64,000 bases of DNA. Source: Myrica gale (Eukaryota > Streptophyta > Magnoliopsida > Fagales > Myricaceae). The stretch spans positions 16,770,501 to 16,834,500 of the forward strand of contig OZ005600.1 of NCBI GenBank assembly GCA_963930655.1, given 5' to 3'. Positions 1 through 10,795 of the stretch are shown piece by piece. Position 1 is the stretch's first letter. Every line of letters starts with the position of its first letter. The translations under genes and the position numbers were made by a program. The notes under the pieces are model-generated. The model was given only the letters and a program-made list of their open reading frames with translations. It made no database searches and was not told where the DNA came from.

Positions 1-84
1 ATAGTTATAACATGTTTCATTGAAGAGAGGTGGTCTATTTGTGGATTGACCTTCAGCTAAGGAGGTACAAACTAGGGTTGCCAT
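1..84 (-). CDS. Ty1/copia gag, N-terminal fragment (runs off left edge)
   Basis: Reading the minus strand from an ATG at 84 gives 28 open codons to the window edge. They contain GQSTNRPPLFNE followed by CYNY, which resembles the start of many copia gag proteins (a GQST-RPP-LF block then NY-YW). The ATG lies just downstream of a primer-binding site and a copia LTR, the expected element order. Gag forms the virus-like particle of the retrotransposon. Only the extreme N-terminus is visible, so I cannot say whether the element is intact. Confidence 0.7.
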   Translation of the reverse strand, partial: MATLVCTSLAEGQSTNRPPLFNETCYNY

Positions 85-102
85 TAAAAGAGTTGAAACA
101 TC

Positions 103-117
103 AGCTCTGAGACCAAT
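103..117 (-). promoter_or_regulatory. Primer-binding site of copia element (initiator tRNA-Met type)
   Basis: On the minus strand, directly after the LTR terminus CTTTCA, comes ATTGGTCTCAGAGC. This matches the plant copia PBS TTGGTATCAGAGC with one main mismatch. It shows that the LTR at 118-1335 is a 5' LTR and that the element body lies to the left of the window. Confidence 0.75.
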
Positions 118-1335
118 TGAAAGTCTATGTAGCAACCAAAGAGGGGGGTGAATTGAGTTTTAATATAAATTAACAATTTCTAAATAGATTTAAAACACCA
201 ATCACAATAAACCACAAGAGCAAAGAATAAGAGAAAAAATGAAACTTGAGGAGATAAGGGTTGAAGAGATGACACCGTAATTTTTAGGTGGTTCGGCCAA
301 AGTACTTGCCTACATCCACCCCCAAGGCTATTGACTTCCTTGAGCTTTCTCCACTAACTATCAAATAGGTAGTACACCTTAGCTTCCCGGGTGCTAAGGA
401 ACCTTCACAAAGCGTTTCTTGAGCTTAAGCTTTAACTCATTTTGTCAAATTCAACCACCTAGGGATTTCTTCTACTCACAAGAGTAGGGCTTAGTGTTTA
501 CCCAACACTTACAAGGTTTAACTAGAATGAGGACGAAATGAAAATCTCACGTATTGGCTCTTGAAGCCGAATTTACAAGTGTGAGGCGCAAAGGGTATGA
601 AGAGGATAAGATGTACAATAGAAGTCTTGAAATATGCAAAGAAAATATCAGGTCTTCTTGGTAGGTGCGGAACTTCACTCTTCTTCAAAGCTTTCTCTCT
701 TTCTCAAGAAATTTCATGTGTCAGCACATGCCAATTGATGTGTCGACACATTACACGAGTTTGAAGATTTTCCGGAATGACATCAGAGACATCAAATCGC
801 TCCCTATTTCATGGGCAACTCTCCAACGACTATTTTCACCTACCCAGACGACCGTTGAAGACAAAATGGAGACCTGCTATTTTCTTGCCACCTTGAGGTC
901 AATGTGTCGACACATGTTTTGGTCTAAAACACATGTCTCGGGTGTAAGTGCAATGTGTCAACACTATAAGGTTAATGTGTCGACACATGTTTTTGCCTGA
1001 AAAATATGTCTCGGGTGTTAGTGCAATGTGCCGACACATGTCCTGAATGTGTCGACACCTAAAAGTCCTGGAGACAAAAATCAATGGCTTTGAAGTTTTC
1101 ATCCCATTCCAAAACTCTTTTAAGTGTCCGTAACTTGAAGAATTTATGAAACATCATGTGTAAAGATCTTTAAGCGCATTGAGAAGATTTTTTAGAGAGA
1201 TAAACTCAATTCTTTCTAAGATATAACATGGAATTTGTGGATTGATAAAATAGATTCTAAAGTCCTCAAAAACTTAGAAACTTTTGTTATCATCAAAATC
1301 ATTTAGATTGTTTGTAAAACAACCTTGGGCTAACA
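118..1335 (-). repeat. 5' LTR of Ty1/copia element (family L)
   Basis: On the minus strand this runs from TGTTAGCCCAAGG at 1335 to a CA terminus at 118, next to the PBS. The same family recurs at 17701-17862 (start only) and 17978-19635 (solo), and a diverged relative is at 48781-50014. Shared blocks include the terminal TGTTAGNCCAAGGTTG, a GGTGGTTCGGCCAAA block and a CACCCCCCTCTT-like block near the 3' end. The right flank GATTC (1336-1340) would be one copy of the TSD; the other copy is outside the window. The interior holds an array of TGTCGACA palindromes. Confidence 0.8.
717..1057. repeat. TGTCGACA palindrome array inside the LTR
   Basis: Perfect TGTCGACA occurs at 741, 905, 978 and 1050, mostly extended to ATGTGTCGACACAT. 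Degenerate copies are at about 717, 956 and 1028. Segments 901-973 and 974-1046 form two tandem units of about 73 bp. Each carries two palindromes plus TGTCTCGGGTGT. The array is inside the LTR and is likely U3 sequence. Confidence 0.75.
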
Positions 1336-1339
1336 GATT

Positions 1340-1660
1340 CATTTTCCCGAGATATGAAACATTATGGTTGGTCCATTTAAATTTCTTCATTGATGTGCCA
1401 TATCTCATAATCTTAGTATGCTTCAATTGCGAATAGAATCCTTATGAACTTTAGCATGGCAACTGGTGAAATAGTTTCCTCATAATCAATACCAGCCTTT
1501 TGAGAATAGCTTTAAAGGTCTCTACCTTTCCTATTGGTCCAGGTTTCATTTTGTAGACCCATTTGCAACCTATAGGCTTAATGCCTTCTGGTTTGTCTAC
1601 TAAGGTCCATACCTTGTTGGAATACATAGAGTCCATCTCTGATTCCATAGCCACATGCCA
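1340..1660 (-). pseudogene. Ty1/copia reverse transcriptase fragment, inverted copy
   Basis: The minus strand encodes the copia RT start block (VWTLVDKPEG, then PIGCKWVYK, then KVETFKA), then loses frame. The sequence is a diverged inverted copy of about 2005-2305. Both arms carry PIGCKWVYK and end at CATATCTCGGGAAAATGAAT. The left end abuts the LTR at 1335, so the younger copia element inserted here. It is a remnant. Confidence 0.75.
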
Positions 1661-1724
1661 ATGTTTTGGAGACCGTTGTTTACTTGTTAAACATGATCCC
1701 TACAAAATTTGTTCCTAATACCTT

Positions 1725-3066
1725 ATATGAGTTATGGAATGACAAGATGCCAAACCTAAATCATTTTAAGATATGAGGTTGTCCAGCTTATGTTAAAAAT
1801 GTTTAATGTGGATAAGTTGGGATCAATGACTGATAGATTCCTATTTATAGGCTATCCCAAAATGACTATTGGTTTCTACTTCTATAATCCCAATGAAAAC
1901 AAAGTATTTGTTAGCAGGAGTGCTAATTTTCTTGAAGAGGATTATTGTTTGAATGAATTTGAGAGTAAAGTTGCTCTTGATGAGCAAAGAGATAGTACAA
2001 TGACTAACAACATTAAGCCTATTGGTTGCAAATGGGTTTACAAAAGAAAACTTAGACCAACAGGAAGGTAGAAACCTTTAAAGCTAGGCTGCTGGCGAAA
2101 GGGTATACTCAAAAGTCTTGTGTTGATTGTGAGGAAACCTTTTCACTAGTAGCCATGCTAAATTCCATAAGGATTCTATTGGCAATTGCAGTATTCTATG
2201 ATTATGAGATATGACAGATGGATGTGAAAACCGCATTCTTGAATGAGCACATCCATATGGACCAGTTAGAAGGTTTCATATCTCGGGAAAATGAATAAAA
2301 AAGTGTGTAAATTGGAGAAATCCATTTATGGCCTTAAACAAGCATCACGTTATTGGAACATCCATTTTGAGTATATGAGTAACTACCATTATGTTTCAGC
2401 TGTAGGGAGTCTCATGTATGCTATGCTTTGTACTAGACCTGATATCAGTCACATAGTTAGCGTTGTGAGTAGATACCAATCTAATCTAGGTCCAGAACAT
2501 TGGTCAGCAGTGAAACATATCCTTAGGTATTTGAGAAATACAAAACATTATTTCTTAGTGTGTGGCAGTGAGGAACTGACTATCTTAGGATATACAGATT
2601 CAGATTTTCAATCAGACATTGAAGATAGAAGACCGACGTCCGGATTTGTGTTCCTTCTTGGGAAAGGAGCATTCAGTTGGAGAAGTTTCAAGCAAAGTAC
2701 TAATGCTGATTCTACAACTGAGGCAAAATATGTTGTTGTAAGTGAAGCTGCAAAGGAAGCTGTGTGGATTCGCAAGTTTATTCAAGAACTTGAAGTTGTC
2801 CCTTCGATTGAGGCGCCCATTTCCTTATACTACGATAACAATGGTGCAATTGCACGGGCAATGAAACCAAGGTCTCATCAAAAGATAAAGCACATAGAAC
2901 GTCGTTTCACCTAATACGTGATATCATATCCAGTGGTGATGTCACAATGGTGAAGGTTGCATCAGTTGATAATTTAGCTGATCCATTTGTAGGGCATTTA
3001 TCTCATAAAGTGTTTGAGAAACATATTAAGCATATGGGTTTGAGATATATGTTTGATTGTGTTTGA
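1725..3066 (+). pseudogene. Ty1/copia pol remnant (integrase C-terminus, RT pieces, RNase H)
   Basis: Domain pieces appear in copia order on the plus strand. First is an integrase C-terminal segment (YELWNDKMPN near 1730, then FLFIGYP and FYFYNPNENKVF at 1840-1915). Next is the RT start PIGCKWVYK at 2016, then LEKSIYGLKQASRYW at 2310. A deletion there removes most of the RT palm, including the catalytic YVDD. The RNase H part follows (LMYAMLCTRPDI, YTDSDFQSD, TSGFVFLL, STTEAKYV) to about 2910. The last part is in another frame (SVDNLADPF) and stops at 3066. Frameshifts and the missing RT core make it inactive. Confidence 0.85.
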
Positions 3067-4250
3067 CGTTTTGTTTTTTCCTTTATTACTTGATAATAAA
3101 AGTTTATTTGTTTTTCACATATATTATTATTGTTATGGGTTTATACGTAACATGAGATGTTATGCATGTAAATTTGTTCATGTAACATTATAGAAAAATC
3201 ATGCTAGAGATTAATGAATCAAAGGCACGGAATAATGATTTTTCAGTCTCTTGTAAGCCTGAAATTGTTCTAGACATTTGTACCATAAAGTCTACACTTG
3301 TTGTGCGGAGAATGATTGATTCCATCATTAACGTATGACCTTAAGGAGACAAATGAGAGTTATGTAACAAGTACATACACTTAACAGGATCCAATTAAGA
3401 ACGCATTTTGAAATGATCACTGTCAGGTTAAAGGTTGTTCTATCAAAATTCGGTATTGTCCTTAGACGTAAGAGGTTTGTATTTATTCATGTATTGTGAA
3501 CACATACTTTGACATTGTTATTCGGTGATGTCTATTCAGGACTATATACGGACATGTTGGGTTGTGTGCATGATGGATGAGTTATATGAATGCTCAACAA
3601 GGAATTCATCAGTCTCTTGGAGAGACAATATATTCAGTTAGTGTTCATATAAGAGTTGGACCAAAAGAATCATGCCGGTGTGTTTTACAAAACTATTTTA
3701 TGAATACATAAAAATATATTATATATATTTCAAAATTGTTTTGTTGTCCAACTGAGTTGTGAACTAAGAAATCAAATATTTTGATAGAATTGTGAATATT
3801 TATGTAGATTAGAGTTTTATAATTTTTTATGTAAATATTGGTGAAAAGTTTTAAAGATATTTAATTTTTGTTGGAGTCTGAAAATGTGTAGAGAAAGATG
3901 ATTTGATGTAATTGTATAATAAAAAATTATCCGAGTTAGGTGAAAAAGTATAGACAGAAGATTTGTTATATTTTTCTTTTAAAAAAAATATTGATATTTG
4001 TGTATGAATTTTTGAGATTTTTGATGTTATAAAAATATTTGTATTATATAATATTTTTACAAATGAACATGCACGAAGACACGCTTATCTGTCTGACAAA
4101 CCTCGAGGGAGGATGCTTATCTGTCTGATGAACCTCAAAGGAGGCCTGGCTAGGAAACTCAGAGACAATGATTGCCCTTTTGCCAGGAGAGGATTGTATA
4201 CTTTGTTTTACAAAATGGAGTAATTAAGATTGATGAAATGGCAGCATTTA
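3067..4250 (+). repeat. Probable 3' LTR or untranslated tail of the copia remnant
   Basis: This AT-rich non-coding stretch directly follows the RNase H end, where a copia 3' LTR is expected. I could not fix its termini because no second copy is present. A short tandem repeat lies at 4082-4145: two units of about 32 bp sharing GCTTATCTGTCTGA and AACCTC. Confidence 0.4.
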
Positions 4251-5340
4251 GAAATAAGAGCCTGTGACAAAAACTTCAACCTCCGCCAAATTGTTAGGGA
4301 CCCCGGTCTAGGCCACCATAACATCCGCCAACTCCTTCACGTGAATCAACCACGATCACCCCAATCGATCCTCCTTAACCGTTATCGATAACACACGAGC
4401 GTTTATATAGGATCTAACACTCAATATGGAGAACACTCGAGATCTTTATTGAAGAACACGAAGAACGTGGTCAAGGGTAAATTAGCCCAAAGACCACAAG
4501 ACACAAGAACAATCCCGATCAAAGGTTAATTAGCCCAAGAACGGGTACCCAATCTAGGTTACTAGCCTAGAATGAATCCCAAGTAACAAGGTTATTAGCC
4601 TTGAAACCGACTTAGCATATACTTGTCTATCCTTGGCCAAATCCTACCCCAGAAGCACTCAGGCTCTCCAAGACTCTACTATTCTCTGAATTCCTAACTC
4701 TAATGCTCCTAAGGGTGTTTATATAGACATCCTTAGGAGCTAACAACCCTAACTGACTCAATAACAATTTATTCAAATTCTAAATCAAATCCTTTTAATC
4801 AAGGAGATTTGTGCCTAATTCAAATTCAAAACAATTCAAAATCAAATCTAATTCAAATCCCCTTAATCAAGGAGATTTGAATTACAAGCCTAATTCAAAT
4901 TCAAACATAAAGGAAAGGAATCTTCTAGAGTTTAGGAAAGGATCCCTAAATCTAGAAGAGATGATTTATTCGAAACAAAAAAGAAACTAATCTCATACTA
5001 TAACTCCATAACTGTCTGGATCTCGTCGCCGTCCACGTGACATCCGCAGGTGGTGGCCACTCCTTGAACTCATGTCTCTGTTTGCCTACTATTTAGCTTG
5101 GCTGGTGACTAATGACTTGTTGTGACGTCATGTCATCACTGAGGATCCTATCACAAATGCTCATGCCGCAACATGTTTTTTTTTGGCTTTGTGCTCCCAC
5201 TCCAACGCATGCGTTTGACCAACATCGAACACGACAATTATTTGCTTCGAACCGACAACTATTGCAGAATGTCAAGTGGTGGTGCCCGTGAATTAGAGAA
5301 TCAATCATGTATTAAATGTGCATAGGGACAAGCACTTCAC
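4251..5340. repeat. Non-coding repeat-like stretch with internal tandem units
   Basis: There is no supported gene. Near 4290 is TGTTAGGGACCCCGG, which looks like an LTR start but has no partner copy. At 4786-4906 two units of about 60 bp are repeated, sharing CTTAATCAAGGAGATTTG and CCTAATTCAAATTCAAA. Phrases such as AATTAGCCCAA recur at 4480-4530. I read this as an LTR fragment, with low confidence. Confidence 0.35.
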
Positions 5341-5504
5341 TTTATAAGCATAAGACTAAAACGACATTAAAAACATGGTTATGAATCACAGCAGTGACTC
5401 GGAACTTATTCACCCACTCGATCATACACAACAGGCCTACACATCTAACCACACAGAAGCGCCTCCAAGTCTGCTTATCAACATCAAAGATCCAAAACCA
5501 TGAA

Positions 5505-7743
5505 TCATTTTTGTAGGCTTTCACTCCCCTCTTCCTTGTTTTCTTGTTCCCTGCCATAGGCAGCTAGACCAGACTCGTAGGCCTCCCCCTCCTGCACTGC
5601 TCCAGTCCGGGGTTGCCCAATAACAAGCTGTTTCGTTTGCTGTGCAATCTCAACTATAGTTTCGCCGATAGCTCCGAGGACCCCGCCTTTGTCTAATCCT
5701 TTGCCCTGTTCTTGTGTTCCCTGAAAGGTTTCTTGGATGACATTCTCCGACGGTTTGCCCTCTTCTTCCACCTCTTCCGTTTTTGTTTCTTCAACCTGCG
5801 ATTCCCCAGCAGCTTGTTTTTCGTCTCCCTGGTAAACAAGAATCTCAGTGTCAGTGCTGAGGTACCTAAGCAAAGAAGGTTTGGAGAAATGATGCGTCTT
5901 TTGGTCCTAGGGTCTGAGGCCTACCAGATACTAACTGGGCTAACCTGTAAAAGACCATAAACGGTATCGACTCAAACGGATCTATTACTTGCAGTCATCT
6001 CAAGAGGATCTCATAACCCCCTTTCCTGACAGCCAGATTAATTTAAGTTCGTAGATCAACAGCAGACGCACAGAGAAGGAAACATTAGGAGATCTAAGAC
6101 TCTTCATTTTCACCGTACAATGTTATTTTCAGCATCCTTCCAAATGCTACCAAATCTATAACACAATTGCGCGCAAGAGATGTAGCGCAACATTGATTAA
6201 CCATTCAGAGACTTCTTCTCACTACCCTAAACTTTAGCTGCATAAATTAGGGGATTGATTAACCATCGATCTTAAATAGTTCAAAGACATCTCCTTATAC
6301 CCTGCTACATGCTCCAGCTCGTACCATGCATGCACTTTTACAAGTTGATACTACCCTCGGCATTAGTGATTCTAAACAAATGTGTATTGTAACTACAAAA
6401 ATTATTGATCCAATTTTGGATGCATGCGGTTTGCACTATAGATCGACAGTGATATTCGATTCAGTGTAATGACAAGATATCATATTCCTGAGCTAGATAA
6501 TATATATTTATTATCTGTACAAAGATACCTGACTTTTAGCTGATCTCTTAGCCTCCAATTGTCTTTCTTCCTAGCTGTATACTCCTTTGCACTGTCCCCT
6601 GTCGCTACAGCAATATCCTTGGCAGCAGACAATGGTTTGGATACAATCTCGGCAGCCTTATGACCTGCATACTCGGCTGCTCCTTTAACAGCCCTGGCTG
6701 CAGTTTTGGTTCCCTCCACAGCTTTCTCGGTTGAATAATGCGCAGCTGTCCACGCCGTGGCAGCAGCCTCGTCCTTCAAATCTATAGCTGCTTTCTCAGC
6801 ATGCTCAACTGCACTCTTTCCAGTTTCCAAAGTGGCCTTCTTTGCAGTAACGGCCTTCTCCTCTATATAATGGGCAGTGCTCTCCCCTGTATGCATAACC
6901 ACCTCTTTCGTTTCTACTGCCTTGTGCAGCGCATACTCCTTGGCTTTCTCAGCCGTTGATGCTGTTTGATCTGCAGCTATCTTGGCTTTGCTGGCAACAG
7001 TATCCTTTGCTTGTGCAGCCTTCTCTGCTGCAGTGTCTTTCACAGTCCCACCTTTCTCTAGGAAAACGTCCTTTGCTTGCTCTTCCTTCTCTGTGGCATA
7101 TTCAGTCGCAGCCCGACCTTTTTCCAAGACAGTGTCCTTCGCAGCGCTCAGTACCTGGCTTACAGAGTCTTTTGCCTTCTCATACTGCACCTCCGCGGCT
7201 CTTAGCGTCTCCAGAGAATTTTGCTGTGCTATTTGTCTAAGCATGGAAATCTCTTCCAGAGAAGGTTGTTCTTTTCTCTCATGATTTTCTTCTTTTCTGC
7301 TCACCTCTTTGCCTTCTCCTTCTTCCTCACGGCCTTCTTCTTTGCTTCTCATCCGTGCGCCTACATGGCGTACCTGCTGACTCTGTTCTTTGGCTCCCTT
7401 CTCTTTTAACTTCTCCTCCCTGCTCAAGACCCTCTTCCCTATTTCTAATCTCCACCTCCACCCGTCGTCTCTCGACATTCACTTCAAACTTCCCCACGGT
7501 ATAACACCCCTTTCCCCTTCCTTCTCTAGCTTCGGCCTCTTCGTCTTCAGCTTTTCCCTCACTCATTGCTTGATCAGCATGCTTCTCTTTCTGTTCCTCA
7601 CTGTCCTCTCTTTCTCTCGTATTCTTAACTTTATCTGCAAGAGACTCAAATTGGCTTGCCAGTTCATCAGTCTCTCTCGCTTTCTCAACGGAAATTTCAC
7701 CTTCACTGCTGGTATTCTCTCTGCGTATTTGCTCGGAAGCCAT
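5505..7743 (-). CDS. Seed LEA protein, SBP65/DC8-like (LEA_4), with apparent frame break
   Basis: The start codon at 7743 opens MASEQIRRENTSSEGE, the typical start of the SBP65-like seed LEA group. Exon 1 (6529-7743) ends CAG|GTATCT. The intron is 5866-6528. Exon 2 (5505-5865) follows CTTAG|G in the matching phase and stops at TGA 5505-5507. The middle (about 6570-7170) is alanine/lysine-rich helical repeat (AEKAAQAKDTV, ATLETGKSAVEHAEKAAIDL, then EYTARKK). The C-terminus has GGVLGAIGETIVEIAQQTK, the conserved block of this family. These proteins are hydrophilic protectants made in drying seeds. The N-terminal frame ends at 7327, whereas the LEA-repeat frame is open only from about 7490 downward, offset by one base. 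This implies a 1-bp insertion or 2-bp deletion between about 7490 and 7330, or an assembly error. Confidence 0.85.
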
Positions 7744-7946
7744 TTTTTATTTTATTTTTTTATATCTCGGTGTCTTCCTAGATTTTTTTTGTTCTTTGCA
7801 CTGATCCTGGTATGAGTTTGGGAACGATAGAGTGTGGTGTTTAAAGCAGGAGGCTATGGCGGTTTTGTGGAGGTGGGAGTGGACGGTGTGGTGCAACGTG
7901 TTTGGGTTGTGCAAACTAAGGAGGTGACTCAGCACGCATACGCTCA

Positions 7947-8018
7947 GACGTGTACACACGTGATGCATCGCTCAGGATTACGATTTGGGGAGGACACAGC
8001 TAGACGCATGACACGTGG
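7947..8018 (-). promoter_or_regulatory. ABRE/G-box cluster upstream of the LEA gene
   Basis: Three ACGT-core sites lie 204-275 bp upstream of the LEA start codon: GACGTGTA at 7947-7954, ACACGTG at 7956-7962 and ACACGTGG at 8011-8018. ACACGTGG is the canonical ABA-response element bound by bZIP factors of the ABI5/AREB group, and pairs of ABREs are typical of seed LEA promoters. I saw no clear TATA box at the right distance. Regulation by ABA or seed maturation is an inference from these motifs and the gene family. Confidence 0.65.
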
Positions 8019-8399
8019 AAATCAATGGAGCTGTCACGTTAAGAAATGGGGGAAGCAAATTATGCATATCTATCTATTAAAGAGATAGGCCAATGACGGA
8101 TAACAAAAAAAGAAAGAAAGATAGACATGCTTCAAAAACTAAAAATTGCAGGCTTGGAGTCACCAAGGCTTGCCTACGAGCGAACCATAAGATTGAACAA
8201 AAATACAAAGAAACAAGAACTGATCAAAACTTGAAAACAACAGAGTTAGCATCTGATGAATCTCAACCATTCATATTGCTCCTTTAGTTTGATGATGATG
8301 GTTTACCAAATTATAAAATCAAAGAAAAATTTATTTTTACTGATCACTAGTTTTTAACGGATTTTTGAAGAATTTACTTGTTTCGAAAAAGAATCTTTT
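8019..8399. other. Intergenic, no supported feature
   Basis: This AT-rich sequence lies between the LEA promoter and a copia LTR. The open frame at 8093-8287 has no recognisable motif and looks like chance. Confidence 0.4.
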
Positions 8400-8949
8400 T
8401 AGTTACTTAGGTTTCACCCGTTTGTTATATAAGCCTAGGCTCATTCGTGGGCCCTCAGCTTAAATGAAATACGGTAGGGCAACTCTATGTTGCCGTATAA
8501 TACAATCTGGGAGAAAAGTGAGGGTTACAGCACGAAAGAGAAAAATTGAGAGAAGAGAGAGAAAAAAGGAGAATTTTTCCAGGATATTTTTCTTTTGACC
8601 TCCAGGGAGTTATGATATTCAGAATGAGAATTTCGCTACTACTGTATAATGGGTTTTGTCATATTTCAAGATTTGCGGTGAGATTATATTTTTTTCTCAA
8701 AGAGTTGATCTTGTTAATTTTAAATTTGCTAGCTTGAACTCAAGTTTTGGGCATAAACTTGAGTGTTGTAATCTTTATTTTATTATAGTGGATTTATCTC
8801 AGAGTTACCTAGTGATTTTTCCCTTCACATTGAAAGGCTTTCCACGTAAATCTTGTGTGTTCTCTTGGTGCTTGCTTTATTTTGTTCTTGCTTGGTTGGT
8901 TTACTTGAGATATTATTTAATTTGCACAGGGACGTAATTTGACCTAACA
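8400..8949 (+). repeat. Copia-type LTR (second family), left end approximate
   Basis: The right end CTAACA at 8949 is followed by a copia PBS, which fixes this as the end of a 5' LTR on the plus strand. A TATA-like TTATATAAGCC lies at about 8426, suggesting U3 to the left. The left boundary is not determinable without a second copy. Open frames inside it are not coding. Confidence 0.6.
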
Positions 8950-8951
8950 AA

Positions 8952-8964
8952 TTGGTATCGGAGC
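8952..8964 (+). promoter_or_regulatory. Copia primer-binding site (tRNA-Met type)
   Basis: TTGGTATCGGAGC differs by one base from the plant copia PBS TTGGTATCAGAGC and lies 2 bp after the LTR terminus. Confidence 0.8.
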
Positions 8965-9001
8965 TAAGGTTGTGTGGAGTTAATTGACTTGTGTGGATTA
9001 A

Positions 9002-9079
9002 ATGGAGACTAGTTCAGACACTATGAATAAACTAATGGCGTTGGATTATTCAATTTATAAGCCGATGATTGATTCACTC
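9002..9079 (+). pseudogene. Copia gag N-terminus, truncated
   Basis: The ATG at 9002, 37 bp after the PBS, opens 25 codons (METSSDTMNK, then DYSIYKPMID). The DYSIYKP block resembles the NYSIWKP block of copia gag. It stops at a TAA where the sequence changes into the 3' repeat of a gypsy-like element, so the element was interrupted here. Confidence 0.6.
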
Positions 9080-10235
9080 TAAAATGATCAATGCAAATGC
9101 TATCCCAAATATAAGAATTCTATTATGTAATAATTAGCTCAACAGGACAGATCGTGTATTCCATTGTTGGTCACTTTCAAGAAGGTAATAAAAAAATGTG
9201 AGTGCTTGATCCGGTTCCTTGATTAAGAATTCCCTGTTGCACATAGTCTGAACAAACTATTTGCATTCAGGAGTAAGTGCAGTATAAAAATAGTTAACTA
9301 GTCTCCAAAACTCAAACCCATTTGCAAAAATTGAAATCTGTGAAAAGGAAAAAAATTATGTAAGAACTCATGTTGCAAATGAGACCAACTAGAGATACAA
9401 TTAGGTCTCAAAGAATTAAACCAAATCTCCGCTTTATCCTTTAAAGAGAAAGGAAATAAACGAATAAACTCATCAGTGCCAGCTCTAGTAATAAATGTAG
9501 TGCAAGCCAACTCAAAGTCAGCCAGGTGTTGGTAAGGACTCTCAGAATCCATCTCGTGGAACTGAGGTATCACTGACATCATTAGGTAAAAAATACATGA
9601 TGGTGTAGTAGTCTTTGTGGGTTGCAAAAAATCTATAAGAGTACGTGGTGCAGGTGCAACCATAGCTTCTTCAAAATTCTCTTCCACAAAAGGATTGTAT
9701 AAATTAATTTCAGTAACCTCGCTTGTAAAACAGACAGAAGAACTATTTGGCTCTGTGTTGTGAATATCACTACTAGTATTGGGTTAAATTTTGTATAATC
9801 TATTGAAATATCTCTAACTCAAGGCATCAAACCTTAGTCTAAATAGCAGAGGTTCACCAATACAGTAGAAAATAAATAAAGATGCAACAGAGAAAAGTAA
9901 CTCAAAGGTACGACATTTTTTTTTTTACATATGAGAAAAAAAGGAAAACCACAAGTTTGAAACTAAGTATAATGATCCCCGAAAACGGCGTCAAAAACTT
10001 GACTCACTCTAAAATGAGCACTTCAAAGGCTATCCCAAGTATATGAGTTCTATCGTGTAATAATTAGTCCCAAAGGTCAGATCGCCTCCTTAGGGAAAAT
10101 AGGTTAATTTCAAACTCGCGTAGAAAACAAGAAGAATATAACATCGTTTACTGAACACAGTTCAGATTCATATTTTTAGATTTTGGAGAGTTAGAAATGA
10201 AATTAAAACAACACAAAATGTAAACTAAAAATATA
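9068..10235 (-). mobile_element. Truncated Ty3/gypsy (Athila-like) element with LTR-like ends
   Basis: On the minus strand the order is: an LTR-like end (about 10005-10235), a PBS-like sequence at about 9972-9996, gag remains (9298-9687) and a second copy of the LTR end (9068-9180). The copies at 9070-9160 and 10004-10095 share CACTCTAAAATGA, GCTATCCCAA and GTAATAATTAG. The PBS-like segment resembles TGGCGCCGTTGCCGGGGA with several changes. No pol remains, so it is internally deleted. Confidence 0.55.
9298..9687 (-). pseudogene. Ty3/gypsy gag fragment
   Basis: The minus strand carries a gypsy gag core: YQHLADFELACTTF, then LFPFSLKDKAEIWFNSL, then ISSWSHLQHEFLHNFFP. This block (FPFSL-D-A--W---L--SI-SW--L---FL--FFP) is diagnostic of gypsy gag, particularly the Athila type. 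The flanks are degraded and no zinc knuckle or protease follows. Confidence 0.8.
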
Positions 10236-10241
10236 ACAAGT

Positions 10242-10795
10242 ATGCCTTTTGGGCTTTCTAATGCTCGTAGCACCTTCATGCGCATTATGAATCATGTCTT
10301 TAAATCTTTTCGTGGGCATTTTATTGTTGTCTACCTTGATGATATCTTGGTGTACAACAAGCACAAGGAGCAACGTTTGGAAATCTTCGGCAAGTGTTCA
10401 CAACTCTACGAGAGCAAAAGTTGTTTGCCAATTTGAGGAAATGTCATTTCTTTACGGAGAGCTTTATCTTTTTAGGCTATGTGGTTTCTAGTGAATGGAT
10501 AAAGGTGGATCCTAGTAAGATTGAAGCAATCACGACTTGGCCTATACCAAGGTCGATTCATGATGTTCGAAGCTTTTAAGATCTTGCATCGTTTTTAACG
10601 AAGATTTATCGAAGATTCATTAAAAGATTCATCTCTATAATTGTACTCATCACCGAGTGCTTGAAAGGGAGTATTTTCAAATGGACTAGTGAAGCTGAGA
10701 AGATTTTTAAAGATATCATGAAGAAGAAGATGAAGACCAAGCGTCAAGGTCGAGTTTTTCCAACCGAGGGAGCATGACAAAGGTGTGGTTAGCAC
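10242..10795 (+). pseudogene. Ty3/gypsy reverse transcriptase fragment (copy A)
   Basis: It encodes [18 protein letters not shown], then [13 protein letters not shown], the catalytic YxDD region of gypsy RT (YLDD here). The frame then shifts to [10 protein letters not shown] and GYVVS, followed by KVDPSKIEAITTWP (thumb). The first half of RT is missing. A close relative is at 16952-17700. Both copies end near a shared CCAACCGAGGGAGCATGAC. Confidence 0.85.

Noticed and set aside
665..1102. Overlapping open frames rich in MCRHM/VSTH on both strands
   Set aside because: They are translations of the TGTCGACA palindrome array inside an LTR, not proteins.
6738..7815. Several long plus-strand open frames opposite the LEA gene
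   Set aside because: They mirror the low-complexity, alanine/glutamate-rich LEA coding strand. They have no motifs of their own, and the minus strand has the family N-terminus, repeats and phased intron.
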